A stretch of 64,000 nucleotides of DNA from Microbacteriaceae bacterium VKM Ac-2854. Its GTDB lineage: Bacteria; Actinomycetota; Actinomycetes; Actinomycetales; Microbacteriaceae. The translations under genes and the position numbers were made by a program. Shown piece after piece: positions 34,443-44,945 of this stretch. Location of the stretch: contig JABMLH010000001.1 in NCBI GenBank assembly GCA_013205085.1, positions 372,001 to 436,000 on the forward strand, in the 5' to 3' direction. How positions within the stretch are numbered: the stretch's first letter is position 1; each line of letters starts with the position of its first letter. Below the pieces are notes generated by a model. That model was not told the origin of the DNA, did no database searches, and saw only the letters and a program-made list of their open reading frames with translations.

Positions 34443-35388
34443 CGACCTTCAACTGGATGAACGCGAGGATCGCGACGAGGATGAGAATGACGTAGGAGAG
34501 GGCCGAGGCGTAGCCGAAGTTGGGGTTCTTCAGGAAGCTGACCTCGTAGAGGTAGTGCGACATCGACATCGTTGTGTACGCCGGTCCGCCTCGGGTGAGC
34601 GCCCACGATTCGTCGAAGAGCTGCAACGTTCCGTTGGTCGACATGATCGCGGTGAGCAGGATGATCGGCTTCAGCTGCGGGATCGTGACGTGCCAGAAGG
34701 TCTTCAGCGCATTGGCGCCGTCCATCTTGGCGGCCTCGATGGTCGAGTAGTCGACGTTCTGCAGCGCGGCCAGGTAGAAGATCATGTTGTAGCCGGTCCA
34801 GCGCCAGAGCAGCCCGAGGATGATCACGAAGCGGGCGGTCTCCGGGTTGCCGAGCCAGTTGATCGGCAGGTCGATGAGGCCGATCCCCATCAGCACGTCG
34901 TTCACGAAGCCGTCGTTGGCGAAGATCGTGCGGAAGACGAGCGAGTAGGCGACCAGCGAGACGGCGCACGGCAGGAAGATCGCGGTGCGCCAGAAGGTCT
35001 TGAACTTCAGCATCCGATCGTTCAGGACGCTGGCGAGCACCAGGGCCATGATCAGCATGATCGGCACCTGGATGATCAGGTAGACGAAGGTGTTCTGCAG
35101 GGTGAGCAGGAAGATCTCATCCTGCATCAGCCGCTCGTAGTTGAACCAGATCGGCTCGGCGAAGCTGAGGTTGGTGCCGCGCCCGGTCTGCAGCGACAGG
35201 ATGAACGCCTGGATCATCGGGATGAAGCTCATCAGCAGGATGAGCAGGGCAGCGGGCAGCAGGAAGGCCCAGCCGGTCAGGCTGCGCCGGCGGGAGCCGG
35301 TGAGCCGCGAGGTGATCTGCGGATCGCGTCGGTTCGGCGCGGGCACGCGTGGCTTGGGGCGCGTACGCGCGGGGGCGGAAGTCGTCAC
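34426..35388 (-). CDS. Sugar ABC transporter permease (MalF type)
   Basis: Inner-membrane permease of 320 aa; the N-terminal Pro/Arg-rich tail precedes six membrane helices. The EAA loop EAAKMDGANALKTFWHVTIPQL (about residues 220-241) is the contact with the ATPase. The start is GTG. It overlaps the MalG-type gene by 17 bp and follows the binding-protein gene after a hairpin. Partner for uptake of a galacto-oligosaccharide is inferred from lacZ and the GH43-like gene. Confidence 0.92.
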   Translation of the reverse strand: MTTSAPARTRPKPRVPAPNRRDPQITSRLTGSRRRSLTGWAFLLPAALLILLMSFIPMIQAFILSLQTGRGTNLSFAEPIWFNYERLMQDEIFLLTLQNTFVYLIIQVPIMLIMALVLASVLNDRMLKFKTFWRTAIFLPCAVSLVAYSLVFRTIFANDGFVNDVLMGIGLIDLPINWLGNPETARFVIILGLLWRWTGYNMIFYLAALQNVDYSTIEAAKMDGANALKTFWHVTIPQLKPIILLTAIMSTNGTLQLFDESWALTRGGPAYTTMSMSHYLYEVSFLKNPNFGYASALSYVILILVAILAFIQLKVGDKRD

Positions 35389-35433
35389 GACGGTCTCGCA
35401 TTCTCTTCAGAGGCGCACGAAGGGGTGGAGGAC

Positions 35434-35460
35434 CGGGCCGGAGGGGATCCCTCCGGCCCG
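35434..35460 (-). terminator. Attenuating hairpin between binding protein and permease genes
   Basis: Perfect 12-bp stem (35434-35445 with 35449-35460), 13 bp after the binding-protein stop codon and inside the transcription unit. Such hairpins usually stabilise the abundant binding-protein mRNA and reduce read-through to the permeases. Confidence 0.75.
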
Positions 35461-35473
35461 GGATGGAGACAGG

Positions 35474-36784
35474 TCAGTTCATGGCGAACTCGACGTTGGC
35501 CTGCGCGTCGGCCAGCGCCGCGGCGGGGTCGGCCCCGCCGATGATCTGCGTGATCGCGGCGCTGACGGCGTCGCGCCCCTCGTAGTAGTACGCACCGGTG
35601 TTGTTGCTGGGCACCTCGGCGCCGAACTCGGCCACCTCGGCGAAGATCGGCTGACCGGCGAAGAACTCGTTCGGCTGCTCGTACGCGGCGGACGATGCGG
35701 CGGGCAGCCAGTTCGCGACCGCGCCGGAGACCGGCAGGATCGTGTCGTAGAGCTCGGTGGAACCCGCGAAGGTCGAGGCGAGGAAGTCGGTGGCGAGGTC
35801 GACGTCGGCGTTCGAGCTGATCGCCCAGGAGGATCCGCCGTTCGCCGAGTAGTTCGTCGCGCCGTCGACCGTCGAGAACTTCGGCAGGTTGGTGACGGCC
35901 CACTTGCCCGCCTGGTCGTCGGCGGCCTGGATGGAGCCGACGATCCAGACGCCGTTGATCGTGCCCGAGACGGATCCGTTCACGAAGGTGCCGAGGTACT
36001 CGTCCCACGAGTTGACCTCGACGAAGATGCCCGAGTCCACCAGCTGCTTGTAGGTGTCGATCGCGGTGAGCAGCGCATCGTTGTCGCTGATGGTGGGCAT
36101 TCCCTCGTCGTCGAAGAGGCTGGCTCCGGCGCTCTGCAGCATCATCATGATCATGTCCGCCGAGCCGGCCTGCCCCGACAGCAGCGGCTGTCCGGTCTTG
36201 GCGAGGACGTCCTTGCCCTTGACGATGAAGTCGTCCCAGGTGATGTCGGTGAAGTCGGCGACCGTGTAGCCCGCCTGCTCCAGCACATCCGTCCGCAGCG
36301 CCGTCAGCGCCGTGCCCGAGTCGAAGGGCACGCCGTAGTGAACGTCGTCGACGGTCGAGTACGCCGCGACCGCGTCCGGGAACTCGGAGAACTCGACGGC
36401 GTCGGTCGAGATCTCGTTGAAGACCTCCGGGTAGTTCAGCGCGTTCTTCTGGAAGGCGTTGTTCTGCATCAGGAAGATGTCGGGCAGCTCCTCGTACTGG
36501 CGCGACTGCGCGAGCGTGGTGAGCTTGGGCTGCAGGTCGTCCCACGGCGTCTCGATGATGTCGAGCTTGAAGTCGGGGTTGTCCTTCTGATAGATCTTCT
36601 CGGCCTCCTCCAGGGCGCCGATGTTGAACGTCGGGTCCCAGGCCCAGACGGTCAGGGTCTGGTCGCCGTCCGCGCCGGAGCCGGACGCGTCGCCCCCGCC
36701 GCCGGCCGAGCACGCGCTGAGCGCGAACGCGAGGGGGAGGGCCATCGCGACGACGGTGGTGATCTTCTTGGTGCGGTTCTTCAT
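35474..36784 (-). CDS. Extracellular sugar-binding lipoprotein (CUT1 family)
   Basis: 436 aa. Lipoprotein signal with LSACSAG lipobox (Cys near residue 25), then a family 1 solute-binding fold: LTVWAWDPTFNIGALEEAEKIYQKDNPDFKLDI, PDIFLMQNN, YGVPFDSGTALTALRTDVLEQAGY, WAISSNADVDLATDFL. It feeds the two permeases downstream. The ATG at 36784 begins the signal peptide; open sequence upstream lies over the GH43-like gene and is not coding. The ligand is probably a beta-galactan fragment or other galactoside (inference from the locus). Confidence 0.93.
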   Translation of the reverse strand: MKNRTKKITTVVAMALPLAFALSACSAGGGGDASGSGADGDQTLTVWAWDPTFNIGALEEAEKIYQKDNPDFKLDIIETPWDDLQPKLTTLAQSRQYEELPDIFLMQNNAFQKNALNYPEVFNEISTDAVEFSEFPDAVAAYSTVDDVHYGVPFDSGTALTALRTDVLEQAGYTVADFTDITWDDFIVKGKDVLAKTGQPLLSGQAGSADMIMMMLQSAGASLFDDEGMPTISDNDALLTAIDTYKQLVDSGIFVEVNSWDEYLGTFVNGSVSGTINGVWIVGSIQAADDQAGKWAVTNLPKFSTVDGATNYSANGGSSWAISSNADVDLATDFLASTFAGSTELYDTILPVSGAVANWLPAASSAAYEQPNEFFAGQPIFAEVAEFGAEVPSNNTGAYYYEGRDAVSAAITQIIGGADPAAALADAQANVEFAMN

Positions 36785-36854
36785 CGTGATCCTGTTCTTT
36801 CTTCGTTGAATGCAGGTGCTGTGGGTAGGGATAAGGGAACAGCGGTCGGGTCGA

Positions 36855-39800
36855 TCAACCCAGGAGCTGCCAGGGCCCGTAGGGGTCCCCGGGAGCCTGG
36901 TTCCGGGTCCACCACTTGGCGCTGTAGCGCTTGCCCTGGTGGACCACGACGTCTCCGGCGGTGAAGATGCGGGACGCGGTCCAGACCGCCGTGCCGTCGG
37001 GGGCGACGACGATCTGCTGCCAGGGGCCGTTCGGGTCACCGGGGCGCTGGTTGCTCGTCCACCAGGACGCGCGCCAGGTCGAGCCGTTGTAGAGCACCGT
37101 CTCGCCGGTCAGATAGGTGGCGGATGCGCTCCAGGCCCGCAGGACGCTGACCGCGAGAGTCGCCGTCACGCTCGCGCCGCCGTCGCTGACCAGGGCCGGG
37201 GAAACGGTGACGGTCGCGGCGCGCTCGCCGGCCGTGGCGGTGTCGAATCCGGCGACGGTGTACTCGGCGGCCGTCAGGGCGCGCTGGGTCCCGTCGGCGA
37301 GGGTGGCGGTGACGGTGATCGAGGCGGGATCGAACGCCGCGCCGACGGGCACGCTCAGTGTCGTCGGGCTGACGACGATCGAGCGGACCGCCGGAACGAG
37401 CGCCTCCCGCGCGGCGTCGAGACGGGCGGCGGCGGCATCGACCGCGGCCTGGGTGGCCGGACCGGCCAGGACGGCCTGGGCCGCCGTGCGCGCCGCAGCG
37501 AACTCGGTCCATCCGGCAGCGGCGAAGTCGGCGACGACGAGACCCGTGCTGGAATCGACGAGGGCGCTCAAGGCTGCCGTGTCGACGTCCTGTCGGTGCA
37601 GCGACAGCGCGTCGACGGTCAGCGAGCGTCCGCCCGCGCCGGTGGCGAGAACCTGAACGCGAGCGGTACCGGCGGGCAGGACGATGTCGGGGGTCGAGAC
37701 GTCCGCCCATCCGTTCGTCGTCGGGATGTCGGTCGTGTGCTGCACGCCATCGGCGCCCGTGACGATCACCTGGGCGCGGCTGAGCCCGCCCGGGTTGTTC
37801 GCCGAGAGCCCCAGGGTGTAGACCCCGGCCGGCACCTCGTTCTCCTGGTACACGCCGCCGGAGAAGGCCTCCGCGGCCGTCAGCCGCAGGGCGAATCGGG
37901 TGCTGGCCGAGCCCGGCGAGACGTTCGTGACGAAGTTCGGCGTGCTCGAGCTCGCGTCGGTCGTCTGGGTCCAGCCGACGATCGAGCTGACGATGATCCG
38001 GTCGGCCGCGAAGTCGGGGTTCAGCACGTAGTTGTTACCGTTGCCCACCTGCCACTCGCCGGTGCGGGCGTCGAGGTCCCATTCGCTGAGCGAGTTGAAG
38101 CGGACGTCGGCGCCGGTGCCGCTGAGCGGCAGCCACTGATTGTAGCCGAGTCCGTTCCAGGCGAAGTCGGCCCAGCGGTCACCGGCGTAGATCACGGTGT
38201 CCTGTTCGGTGCCCTGCACGGTGAGGAAGAAGCCGCTCTGGGTGACGTGGCTGTAATCCTTCTCGGTGCCCGGCAGCACGTACATGCTCGAGTACGGGCC
38301 CTGGATCCGGCCGTCGAGCGAGCGGACCAGGTAGGTCTGCGAGGTGTTCCAGCCGTGCAGATCGGAGCTGGCCACGTAGTACTGACCATCGAGCTTGAAC
38401 ATCGCGTTGCCCTCGCGACCCGCACCGCGGTAGACCTCGACGGCGGTCTCGGCCGAGAGCGAGTCGGCGTCGCTGAGGCGCGCCACGTACGTCCGGCTGC
38501 GGCCGTCGCGATAGGAGAAGACCAGGTAGTCGGCGCCGTCGTCATCGGTGAAGACCGTCTGGTCGCCGGTGCCCTGGTTCCAACCGGGCTTGTTCGGGTT
38601 CTCGTAGACCCCGGGGATGTGCGTCTGCAGGTTGGCGTACTCGAAGTCGGCGACGGGCGAGTCGCCACTGAGGAAGAGCACCCCCGCGTTGCTGACGCGG
38701 GCGGGGTCGGGGTTCTCGAACTGGGTGAGCAGCACGTAGCGCCCGGTCTGCTCGTTGTAAGCGACGCCGAGGCGGCCGATCCAGACCGAATCGGCCAGGG
38801 TCTTCATGTCGGAGAAGTAGGTACCGACGACGTCCTTCGAGGCCGGGATGTGCAGCGCGGTGTCGCGCGTGGCCACGTTGTTCTCGAAGGTCCAGTCGAC
38901 GAGGTTCTCGGATGAGTACGCGGTCACCGCGACGAAGTCGCCCTCGCCCGCCCGCGTGTAGGTGCGGGTGGGGCTGTCGTAGTAGAGCTGCGAGCCGGTG
39001 TACTGCACGCCGTACCAGTAGTAGCGGTCGCCGAAGCGGAAGATCCCGCCGCCCTGCGAGAAGATCGGGTTGCCGGCGGTGTCGAGCCAGAACCGGTTGT
39101 TCTCGATCGTGCCGGGCGTCGACTCGGCCAGCGGTTCGAGCGCGGCGGAGGTGGTCTGCAGTTCGTTCTTCGCCGCGACCACCGCCGCCTCGGTCGCGCT
39201 CGCGTCGTCCAGCACGGCGGCTGCGCCGACCGTCGATGCGGCGAAGGGGGCCCAGGACTCGGAGGTGTAGGCGGAGGGGACTCGCGTGTTGTAGCCGGCG
39301 AGCATCTCGCGCAGACCCGAGATCTGCACCCGGTCGCCGGCTGCCGACTCGAGGTCGGTCCGCGCTGCCGAGAGCTGCGCGTCCGTGGCGGTCGCGGTGT
39401 CGCGCACGGCGGTCGCCTGCGCGAGGACGGCGGCGAACGCCGCCCACGAATCCGCGGTGTAGTCCGCGGCGGTGGCGGCGCCGAACCGCTCGATCGCCGA
39501 CGTCAACTTCGCCCGCTCGTCGACGCGCTTCGTGGCGGTGAACACGGCGGAGGCGTGGTTGATGTAACCGACCGTGACCACGCGGAGCACGTGATCGCCC
39601 GGGGTGAGGCCGGCGTAGCTGAAGATCGGCACCGTGGTGGTCGAACGGGCTCCGCTGTAGTCGGCCGAGCCGACCTTGGTGCCGTCGACGTAGACGTCGG
39701 CCTTGCCGTTCGTCGTCGCCTTGCGGCCGTTGAGCGCGACGGTCTCTCCCGAGAAGGCGATCTCGAACGATGCCCCGGAGGTCGCCCAGGTGTGCGTGCT

Positions 39801-39995
39801 GTTGCTCGCCCACGAGCCCTCGTAGAAGGTCTTGCTCGGTGTTCCCCGAACAGTGGTGGTCTCGGTGAACGCGACCGTTGTGGTCTGCACCTCGGGGGCC
39901 GCGACGGCGGGGGTCTGGCCGGTGAGAACCAGCAGACCGGCGAGCAGCGTCGCGATCACGGCCGCGAGTCGCCGCCGAGTCTGAATTCGTGTCAT
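36855..39995 (-). CDS. Secreted multidomain GH43-like galactan-active protein
   Basis: 1046 aa. Signal peptide ending near VAA, a galactose-binding-like N-terminal domain (about 35-160), two FIVAR modules, then a five-bladed GH43-like catalytic region from about residue 300 (IFSQGGGIFRFGDRYYWYGVQYTG, VFTDDDGADYLVFSYRDG). A carbohydrate-binding domain, a third FIVAR module, a Big_4 Ig-like domain and two C-terminal CBM5/12 modules (AWSASATYLTGETVLYNGSTW; TAGDVVVHQGKRYSAKWW) follow. GGAGG lies 6 nt before the ATG. The domain set suggests extracellular trimming of galactan or another insoluble glycan, with products imported by the adjacent ABC system. The exact specificity is not provable here. 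Confidence 0.85.
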   Translation of the reverse strand: MTRIQTRRRLAAVIATLLAGLLVLTGQTPAVAAPEVQTTTVAFTETTTVRGTPSKTFYEGSWASNSTHTWATSGASFEIAFSGETVALNGRKATTNGKADVYVDGTKVGSADYSGARSTTTVPIFSYAGLTPGDHVLRVVTVGYINHASAVFTATKRVDERAKLTSAIERFGAATAADYTADSWAAFAAVLAQATAVRDTATATDAQLSAARTDLESAAGDRVQISGLREMLAGYNTRVPSAYTSESWAPFAASTVGAAAVLDDASATEAAVVAAKNELQTTSAALEPLAESTPGTIENNRFWLDTAGNPIFSQGGGIFRFGDRYYWYGVQYTGSQLYYDSPTRTYTRAGEGDFVAVTAYSSENLVDWTFENNVATRDTALHIPASKDVVGTYFSDMKTLADSVWIGRLGVAYNEQTGRYVLLTQFENPDPARVSNAGVLFLSGDSPVADFEYANLQTHIPGVYENPNKPGWNQGTGDQTVFTDDDGADYLVFSYRDGRSRTYVARLSDADSLSAETAVEVYRGAGREGNAMFKLDGQYYVASSDLHGWNTSQTYLVRSLDGRIQGPYSSMYVLPGTEKDYSHVTQSGFFLTVQGTEQDTVIYAGDRWADFAWNGLGYNQWLPLSGTGADVRFNSLSEWDLDARTGEWQVGNGNNYVLNPDFAADRIIVSSIVGWTQTTDASSSTPNFVTNVSPGSASTRFALRLTAAEAFSGGVYQENEVPAGVYTLGLSANNPGGLSRAQVIVTGADGVQHTTDIPTTNGWADVSTPDIVLPAGTARVQVLATGAGGRSLTVDALSLHRQDVDTAALSALVDSSTGLVVADFAAAGWTEFAAARTAAQAVLAGPATQAAVDAAAARLDAAREALVPAVRSIVVSPTTLSVPVGAAFDPASITVTATLADGTQRALTAAEYTVAGFDTATAGERAATVTVSPALVSDGGASVTATLAVSVLRAWSASATYLTGETVLYNGSTWRASWWTSNQRPGDPNGPWQQIVVAPDGTAVWTASRIFTAGDVVVHQGKRYSAKWWTRNQAPGDPYGPWQLLG

Positions 39996-40022
39996 CAAAA
40001 GCCTCCGTCATCGCAGGTCCTA

Positions 40023-40042
40023 GTGGTACAGCGCTGTACCAC
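40023..40042. promoter_or_regulatory. LacI-family operator GTGGTACAGCGCTGTACCAC
   Basis: Perfect 20-bp palindrome, 28 bp upstream of the GH43-like start codon and directly downstream of its -10 box, so a bound repressor would cover +1. The adjacent upstream LacI gene is the natural candidate to bind it. Confidence 0.85.
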
Positions 40043-40046
40043 GGCG

Positions 40047-40076
40047 AATCTAGTTGAGAAGAGGCTCAGTCGGCAA
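40047..40076 (-). promoter_or_regulatory. Promoter of the galactoside locus
   Basis: On the minus strand, -35 TTGCCG (40076-40071) and -10 TAGATT (40052-40047) are separated by 18 bp. The operator begins 4 bp after the -10. Confidence 0.65.
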
Positions 40077-40094
40077 GAAGTTTTTTATACCGTT

Positions 40095-41138
40095 TCAGCG
40101 CGTCGTCGCGCGGGCCACGACCCGGGACGTGGTTGCGACGGTTCGCGGTGCAGCGGTCTCGCCGTCGATGCGCCGAATGAGCCGGTCGAGGGCGGCCCGG
40201 GCGATCCACTCCACATTCGAGTCCATCGACGTCAGCGGCGGGATGAGGTAGGCCGATTCCTCGACGTTGTCGAAGCCGATGACCTGCACGTCGTCGGGCA
40301 GCTGCAGGCCGCCCTCACGCAAGGCGGAGATCGCGCCCGTCGCGAGCCCGTCGTTGAAGCACACCAGGCCGTCGAAGCGGACGCCGGAACGCACGAGCTC
40401 TCGGGCGACCCGGAAGCCGTTGCCGATGGTCCAGTCGTAGCCGGTGACCCCGACGAGCCGCGGGTCGATGACGAGACCGGCTGTCGCCAAGGCCTCGCTG
40501 ACACCGCGCAGCCGCAACTCGGCGTTGCCTTCGTGCGCCCGCCCGATGACCTCGGCGTCGTAGGGTACGTGGGCACCGAGCACGGCGATCGAGGTGCTGC
40601 CACGCCCGAGCAGGTACTCCGTCGCCGTCCGTGCGTCCGCCACGTCGTCCGTCGTCACGCGGTCTGCCCGGTCGAAGGTGTCGCGCGAGCCGAGGCAGAC
40701 GAGGGGGTAGTCGACGTCGAACGCCGAGCGATCGAGGTGCTCGTGCTCCGAGAGCGAGAGCAGCAGGCCGTCGGTGAGTTGGGCGTTGAACTCCCGCAGG
40801 AGTCGCAGCGATCCGTCGACTCCGTCGGGGTAGGTCCGCACGTACGCCACGAGGTTCAGCTCGCGGGCGGTGTCGACGACGACCTCGGCGAGTTCGGCCA
40901 GGTAGGCGGCCTTGAGCGTCGGCACCGCCAGGGTCACGGAGTCCGTGCGACCACGGGTCAGATTGCGGGCCGCGACGTTGACCGTGTAGCCGAGTTCCTC
41001 GACGACGGCACGAACGCGGTCGCGGGTGGACTGCGCCATCCGACCGGTCCCGTTCACGACGTTCGACGCGGTCTTGAGGGAGACGCCGGCGCGCTGCGCA
41101 ACCGACTCCAGGGTGACCCGTCTGTGTGGGGGCGGCAT
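40095..41138 (-). CDS. LacI-family repressor of the galactoside locus
   Basis: 347 aa. N-terminal LacI helix-turn-helix VTLESVAQRAGVSLKTASNVVNGTGRMAQSTRDRVRAVVEELGY and a periplasmic-binding-like ligand domain (TDGLLLSLSE, VTGYDWTIGNGFRVARELV, DDVQVIGFDNVEESAYLIPPLTS). It lies immediately upstream of the GH43-like gene in the same direction, with a perfect 20-bp palindromic operator in the 99-bp gap. Probably represses the locus until a galactoside inducer is present (inference). Confidence 0.93.
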   Translation of the reverse strand: MPPPHRRVTLESVAQRAGVSLKTASNVVNGTGRMAQSTRDRVRAVVEELGYTVNVAARNLTRGRTDSVTLAVPTLKAAYLAELAEVVVDTARELNLVAYVRTYPDGVDGSLRLLREFNAQLTDGLLLSLSEHEHLDRSAFDVDYPLVCLGSRDTFDRADRVTTDDVADARTATEYLLGRGSTSIAVLGAHVPYDAEVIGRAHEGNAELRLRGVSEALATAGLVIDPRLVGVTGYDWTIGNGFRVARELVRSGVRFDGLVCFNDGLATGAISALREGGLQLPDDVQVIGFDNVEESAYLIPPLTSMDSNVEWIARAALDRLIRRIDGETAAPRTVATTSRVVARATTR

Positions 41139-41315
41139 GATTTCCCGTCACTGGCCGTGTGGACGCCAAGCCGGCCGCCCGCGAACGACGTTAGCGCGTT
41201 ATGAGTCGTGCTCGGGGCAGGGTGCGCAGCCGTCACGGCGTCCGCCGATCGGCGCGCGCCGACGGAGACGTCGAGCCGTGCAGCTCGAGCGAGGCCGCGT
41301 GTCCGACTCGCGCGC

Positions 41316-41346
41316 GAGGCCCCGACCGCGCGACGGTCGGGGCCTC
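41316..41346 (-). terminator. Isolated terminator hairpin
   Basis: Perfect 12-bp stem GAGGCCCCGACC/GGTCGGGGCCTC with 7-nt loop, in a gap with no intact gene ending at it. It lies 9 bp after the minus-strand stop codon of the remnant at 41356. Confidence 0.7.
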
Positions 41347-41355
41347 CTGCGAGGA

Positions 41356-41435
41356 TCAGGCGTCGACGTCGAGGCCGTTCGGGACGTCGGGCGAGCCGTT
41401 TCCGGCGGCGGATACGTTCAGTCTCGACAGCATCC
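41356..41435 (-). pseudogene. Possible 3' remnant of a deleted gene
   Basis: A minus-strand frame ends LNVSAAGNGSPDVPNGLDVDA followed by TGA, with a terminator just beyond. The composition looks like a genuine C-terminal tail, but upstream the sequence runs into the promoter of the XRE gene on the other strand, so any gene body is gone. The parent family is not recognised. Confidence 0.35.
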
Positions 41436-41515
41436 GCTGCGAGCTGGGAGGCCCGGTCGAGAGGGTTAACAGGAGGGACCCTCTGCGGGGTGGTCGGCGG
41501 CGTAGCTTCGAGGTC

Positions 41516-42421
41516 ATGGACAGCCACCTCGACCTCAGCGCATTTCTCACGTCGCGCCGAGCCAGGCTCACCCTGGAGGACGTCGACCTGCCCGACTTCG
41601 GCGGCCGCCGCCGCGTGCCGGGGCTGCGCCGCGAAGAAGTCGCCCTCCTGGCGGGGATGAGCTCGGAGTACTACAAGCGCCTCGAGCGCGGCAACGGCGC
41701 GGGCGTCTCCGACGGAGTGCTCGACGGGATCAGCCGGGCGCTGAGGCTCGACGAGGCGGAGCAGGCGCACCTGCGCGACCTGGTCCGTGCAGCGAACGAG
41801 GGTGCCCGCCCGCAACGTCGTCAGCCCGCGCCGCGCAAGCTGCAGGTGCGCGCGAGCGTGCAGCAGATGATCGACGCGATGTCGACCGTGCCGGTGTTCG
41901 TGCAGAACGCGCGCCTGGACGCGGTCGCGACGAACCGTCTGGGGCACGCGCTGTTCTCGGAGATGTTCGTCGACGAGCGTCGGCCGATGAACGCGGCCCG
42001 CTTTGTGTTCCTGGACCCGCGCGCGCAGACCTTCTACCAGGACTGGGCGGGCAACACCCGCCAGATGGTCGCGCTGCTGCGCCGCGAAGCCGGCCGCAAT
42101 CCGTACGACAAGCACCTCAGCGACCTCGTCGGCGAACTCTCCACGCGGAGTGAGCTGTTCCGCAAGCTGTGGTCCTCGCACGACGTGAAGGAGCATCGCA
42201 CCGGGCTGAAGAGCATCCACCACCCGATCGTCGGTGACCTCGACCTGACATTCGAGTCGATGGACCTCGCCTCCGAGAAGGGTCTTCAGATGCTCGTCTT
42301 CACCGCCGCTCCCGGATCCCGATCCCACGAGGGGCTGCAACTCCTCGCGAACTGGGCGATCAGCGCCGAGAACGACCAGCCCACCAGCCGACCGGCGTCG
42401 ACGGACAGCACCGACGCGTAG
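41516..42421 (+). CDS. XRE-family regulator with MmyB-like domain (paralogue 3)
   Basis: 301 aa. Helix-turn-helix GRRRVPGLRREEVALLAGMSSEYYKRLERG (about residues 28-57) and MmyB domain (VPVFVQNARLDAVATNRLGHALF, HHPIVGDLDLTFESMDL). TAGCTT at 41503-41508 lies 7 nt before the ATG, so a leaderless transcript is likely. A GAGGGT/ACCCTC inverted repeat spans 41461-41483 just upstream. It precedes an MFS transporter and an aldo/keto reductase in the same direction and probably controls them (inference from the same arrangement at the other paralogues). Confidence 0.88.
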   Translation: MDSHLDLSAFLTSRRARLTLEDVDLPDFGGRRRVPGLRREEVALLAGMSSEYYKRLERGNGAGVSDGVLDGISRALRLDEAEQAHLRDLVRAANEGARPQRRQPAPRKLQVRASVQQMIDAMSTVPVFVQNARLDAVATNRLGHALFSEMFVDERRPMNAARFVFLDPRAQTFYQDWAGNTRQMVALLRREAGRNPYDKHLSDLVGELSTRSELFRKLWSSHDVKEHRTGLKSIHHPIVGDLDLTFESMDLASEKGLQMLVFTAAPGSRSHEGLQLLANWAISAENDQPTSRPASTDSTDA

Positions 42422-42526
42422 CACCCCCTCCGATCACGGGGCCGAACCGACGGTGTCGCGATAGCTCGACACCGCTCGGGCGCTCCGCCATACCCGCACA
42501 CCCCCGACCCTTCGCGAAAGGCTGCC

Positions 42527-43806
42527 ATGATCGCCCCGACGGACGTCCCCACGCCACCGGCCCCGAGCAGGCACCCGTTCCCGTGGCTCCCGGTCCTGAT
42601 CCTCGGTTTCGCCTGGTTCCTCGCGGTCGCGATCGAACTCGGCCCCGCCGGGCTGTTGAACGACATCGCCCGTGACCTCGACGTCAGCATCGCGGCGGCC
42701 GGCACGCTGACCACCTTCTACGCCCTCGGCAACGCGCTGCTCGTGCTCCCGTTGACGTCCTTCGCGTTGCGTTTCGCGCGCCGACCGGTGCTCGTGATCG
42801 TGATGGCCGCGCTCGCGATCAGCACCGCGGCGGTCGCTCTCTCGAGCAATCTGTTCCTCGCCGATGCCGGCCGATTCATCGGCGGCGCGTCCTACGCGCT
42901 GATCTGCACCCTGTTCCCGGCCGTCGTCATCCGCATCGCCGGGCCCGGCAACGCCGGGAAGGCGATCACGGTCGTGTTCACCGCAACGAGCCTGGGCACC
43001 GCGTTCGGCGCGCCCCTCGCCTCCCTCGTCGGCGCCGCGACGGGCTGGCGTCCCACCTTCCTCGGCGCGTCGGTCCTGGTCGCCGTCGCCGGGATCCTGA
43101 TGTGGTTCGTTGTGCCGCGCGTCCGCGAGCACACCGAAGAGACCTTGGGCCTCCTTCGTACCGCGCGCCTGCCCGGCGTGATGCGTGTGGCGATCGGTTG
43201 GTCCTTCGTGATGCTCGCCCACTTCGTCGTCCTCACCTACATCGACGCCTACCTCGAAGAGCTCGGCGTGCCCCGCTACATCACCAGCGTCGCCCTCTCG
43301 CTGACCGGCATCGGCGGCATCATCGGCACGCTCCTCATCGGTCAGGTCTCCCGGCGCTCGTTCTACGCCGCCCTGGTCGTCGCTCCGATCACCGTCGCGA
43401 TCGGGTTCATCGTCCTCATCGGCGGCGGCGACGCGATCGTCGTCGTCCTCGTCGGGGTCGCTCTGTGGGGGATCGGGCTGGCCGCGATGGTCGTCGTGTA
43501 CCAGCAGGGCCTCCTGCTGACGGGCGCCCGCGCGCCGGAGACCGCGACCAGCATCGGCGTGCTCCTCGCCCAAGCCGGATTCGCCGTCGGCGCAAGCGTC
43601 GGCGGCATCACCATCGAGACCCTCGGCATCCGCGCCATCCCCGCCGTGGCGCTGATCTTCGTGATCGCATCCATCGCGATCGCGCTCACCCTTCGACAGA
43701 CCATCACCCGAGCCCAGGAGGAGGAGAAGGCTCGGAACGAGACCGAGAACCCCTCTGCGCGAACCGTCACTGGTGCGCGCGCCTTGATGACGAAAAGGAA
43801 GAACAG

Positions 43807-43810
<4 letters not shown>
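42527..43810 (+). CDS. MFS transporter (DHA1-like)
   Basis: Integral membrane carrier of 427 aa with about 12 hydrophobic segments; the first is LPVLILGFAWFLAVAIELG and the loop after TM2 carries ALRFARRPVLVI (motif A position). RFIGGASYALICTLFPA resembles the TM4 region of drug-proton antiporters of the AraJ/Cmr group. Likely exports a small compound, perhaps linked to the oxidoreductase encoded next. Its stop codon overlaps the start of that gene (ATGA). Confidence 0.88.
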
Positions 43811-44787
<977 letters not shown>

Positions 44788-44945
44788 TGCGTCGCGACCA
44801 GGGGCTTCACCATCGACAGCACTTCGGACGAGCAGATCGTCCGCGCCGTCGGGCTCCAAATCGTACTTGTTTTATTCTATTTCCCGACGAACCCGACCTT
44901 CGCCGGCCGCAGGCGCGCGGACGGATCATCGTCGGCCGGCGCGCC

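Larger units (their letters stand above)
41139..41515. other. 377-bp gap: terminator hairpin and a probable gene remnant, no intact gene
   Basis: Between the divergent LacI and XRE genes. The first 80 bp hold the LacI upstream region. The middle carries a strong hairpin (41316-41346), and next to it a minus-strand frame that looks like the last codons of a lost gene. No intact gene or RNA is recognisable. Confidence 0.6.
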
